A stretch of DNA of 45,240 bases, from positions 1-45,240 of the forward strand of contig URBQ01000021.1 in assembly GCA_900546115.1 (NCBI GenBank), given 5' to 3'. How positions within the stretch are numbered: position 1 is the stretch's first letter; each line of letters begins with the position of its first letter. This DNA comes from an uncultured Collinsella sp. GTDB taxonomy: Bacteria > Actinomycetota > Coriobacteriia > Coriobacteriales > Coriobacteriaceae. The position numbers and the translations under genes were made by a program. The notes beneath the pieces were generated by a model. That model searched no databases and was not told where the DNA came from. It worked only from the letters and a program-made list of their open reading frames with translations. Below, in pieces: positions 40,733 to 45,240 of this stretch.

Positions 40733-41366
40733 CGGCCTCCTCCTTATCCGTTACATCCCCGAAGCCATGGCGCACAAGCCATGCGTCCAGTTGTTCAAAG
40801 AGCGAATTATCGCCTCCCGCATTATCGATTACCGTCGTAGCGAGATTGCAAAGCGAAGCCTCATCAGGTTGGCATGCAGAGCGAGCATCAAAATCAGAGG
40901 ACTCCATACCACGATGAATGGCACGCTCGCGACGAACTGCCAAAGGAGCACTTATAACCAGAATTTCATCAGCCAGGCCAAAAGCATCCTCAAAACCAGC
41001 CGGGGCAGAAACCTCGACAACCGCAAAGGGATAACGGGGGGACGAAACCGTACAACAAACCGGATCGAGAATCCTAAGCGAAAGCTGTTCAATGAGAACG
41101 GGGTGCACAAGGTCATTGAGCCGTGCGACCGAATCAGGAGAAGCGAAAGCTCGTGAAGCGAGGATGCTGCGGCGAATGCCGCCCTCCTCATCCAAAATAT
41201 CCCAGCCAAATTCTTCCGCGAGGGCATTGACGATATCGGAGCCTGGCACATACAGCGATTTGGCAAGCTCGTCCAAATCGATAAGCATGGCGCCATGAGA
41301 TTCGAGATAGCGGCAGGCAGTCGACTTACCCGAAGCAATATTGCCCAAGACAAAAACGGTAAACAT
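40725..41366 (-). CDS. coaE: Dephospho-CoA kinase
   Basis: 213 aa, normal length for CoaE, the last enzyme of coenzyme A synthesis. The P-loop reads GNIASGKST at residues 8-16; LIDLDELAKSLYVPG and the LID region with RRERAIHRGM follow. The chosen ATG (MFTVFVLGN) has GGGAGG upstream; the longer open frame runs into the rRNA operon and is not coding. It heads a coaE-transglycosylase-uvrB group directly after the rRNA terminator. Confidence 0.92.
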   Translation of the reverse strand: MFTVFVLGNIASGKSTACRYLESHGAMLIDLDELAKSLYVPGSDIVNALAEEFGWDILDEEGGIRRSILASRAFASPDSVARLNDLVHPVLIEQLSLRILDPVCCTVSSPRYPFAVVEVSAPAGFEDAFGLADEILVISAPLAVRRERAIHRGMESSDFDARSACQPDEASLCNLATTVIDNAGGDNSLFEQLDAWLVRHGFGDVTDKEEADA

Positions 41367-41493
41367 CAAGTCCTCCCTAACGCCAATGGGAGTTATTATC
41401 GCGCAAATACAAAAGAAGGACTCAAAATACAGCCAAACAGTAAGACAAGCTAAAAGAAGGCGAGTTCTTGTATTACAGCTCTTTATAAAACGC

Positions 41494-41526
41494 AAAAAAG
41501 GGGGAGGCCGCGAGGCCTCCCCCTTC
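41494..41526 (-). terminator. rRNA operon terminator
   Basis: On the transcribed strand GGGGGAGGCC - tcgc - GGCCTCCCCC (10 bp) is followed by six T residues. It lies 36 nt past the 5S gene and ends the rRNA operon before coaE. Confidence 0.9.
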
Positions 41527-41561
41527 TTCAAGTCAAGCGTACGGCTCGGTGCCGTCCACCG

Positions 41562-41678
41562 GTCAGCGGCGCCCTGGCCTCCCACGGGCTGGCCCCGCAG
41601 TACTCTCGGCGCGATGGGGCTTAGCTTCCGGGTTCGGAACGGGACCGGGCGTGCCCCCCATGCTCTGGCCGCTGACCG
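41562..41678 (-). rRNA. rrf: 5S ribosomal RNA
   Basis: About 115 nt. The complementary ends GGTCAGCGGC and GCCGCTGACC form helix I, and the conserved core on the minus strand CCGTTCCGAACCCGGAAG then CTAAGCCCCATCGCGCCGA matches bacterial 5S rRNA. Ends are estimated to a few bases. It is the last gene of the rRNA operon, 16S-23S-5S in the usual order. Confidence 0.92.
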
Positions 41679-41821
41679 GTGGGCGGCGCCCACCGTTACG
41701 GTGTCCGGTATCGCATACACGTGCCCTGGGGGCCGCATGGCGCATAGGGGAGGTGACTCGGGGGCATCCTCGTGCCCGGACCGCGCGCATGAGCGCTGGG
41801 TCCCGCGGGCCGCGAGGTGCG

Positions 41822-45240
<3,419 letters not shown>

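Noticed and set aside
41367..41738. N-terminal extension of CoaE of about 124 residues
   Set aside because: It runs through the rRNA terminator and the 5S gene; the ATG at 41366 with GGGAGG matches the family start.

Overview
The window is a gene-dense, roughly 60% GC stretch of an actinobacterial chromosome. It most resembles Coriobacteriia, and a gut Collinsella-like organism is my best guess. The reasons are the actinobacterial rapZ-whiA-gap-pgk-tpiA-secG gene order, WhiA itself, the GAGR-type P-loop of RapZ, the gut-type sialic acid module and the rRNA sequence. The genus call is inference from memory, not a database result.

Layout from left to right: (1) 52-5995, minus strand: a five-gene oligopeptide ABC transporter, oppABCDF, whose lipoprotein gene is separated from the permease genes by a hairpin. 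(2) 6289-13434, minus strand: a core block in transcription order rapZ, whiA, gap, pgk, tpiA, gpmI, secG, covering glycolysis from triose phosphate to 2-phosphoglycerate plus a translocase subunit. (3) 13536-23966, minus strand: what reads as one sialic acid utilisation operon. It encodes an OppA-type binding lipoprotein, a permease, a fused permease-ATPase and an ATPase (SAT-like transporter), two tandem acetylxylan-esterase-family proteins (one without its catalytic serine), a NanA-like lyase, a ROK kinase (NanK) and the epimerase NanE. Together these would import sialic acid, remove O-acetyl groups and convert it to GlcNAc-6-phosphate. The block lies between uvrC and rapZ, which are usually close together in actinobacteria. 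(4) 24332-31477, minus strand: uvrC, murJ, a YbaK-type Cys-tRNA deacylase and uvrA; uvrA has a LexA (SOS) box in its promoter. (5) 31671-37793, plus strand: an LTA-synthase-like membrane sulfatase, an Mrp-type Fe-S carrier ATPase and two FAD oxidoreductases. (6) 37859-41366, minus strand: coaE, a lytic transglycosylase and uvrB, so all three UvrABC genes lie within 16 kb. (7) 41494-45240, minus strand: the 3' part of an rRNA operon (5S, 23S, spacer without tRNA, and the last ~48 nt of 16S).

The most notable non-coding signals are a ~98-nt imperfect palindrome capped by a UUCG tetraloop between nanK and nanE, nested inverted repeats upstream of the sialic acid operon, a perfect 14-bp palindrome upstream of gap, and several hairpins placed immediately before ribosome binding sites. 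I saw no insertion sequences, CRISPR arrays, phage genes or tRNA genes.
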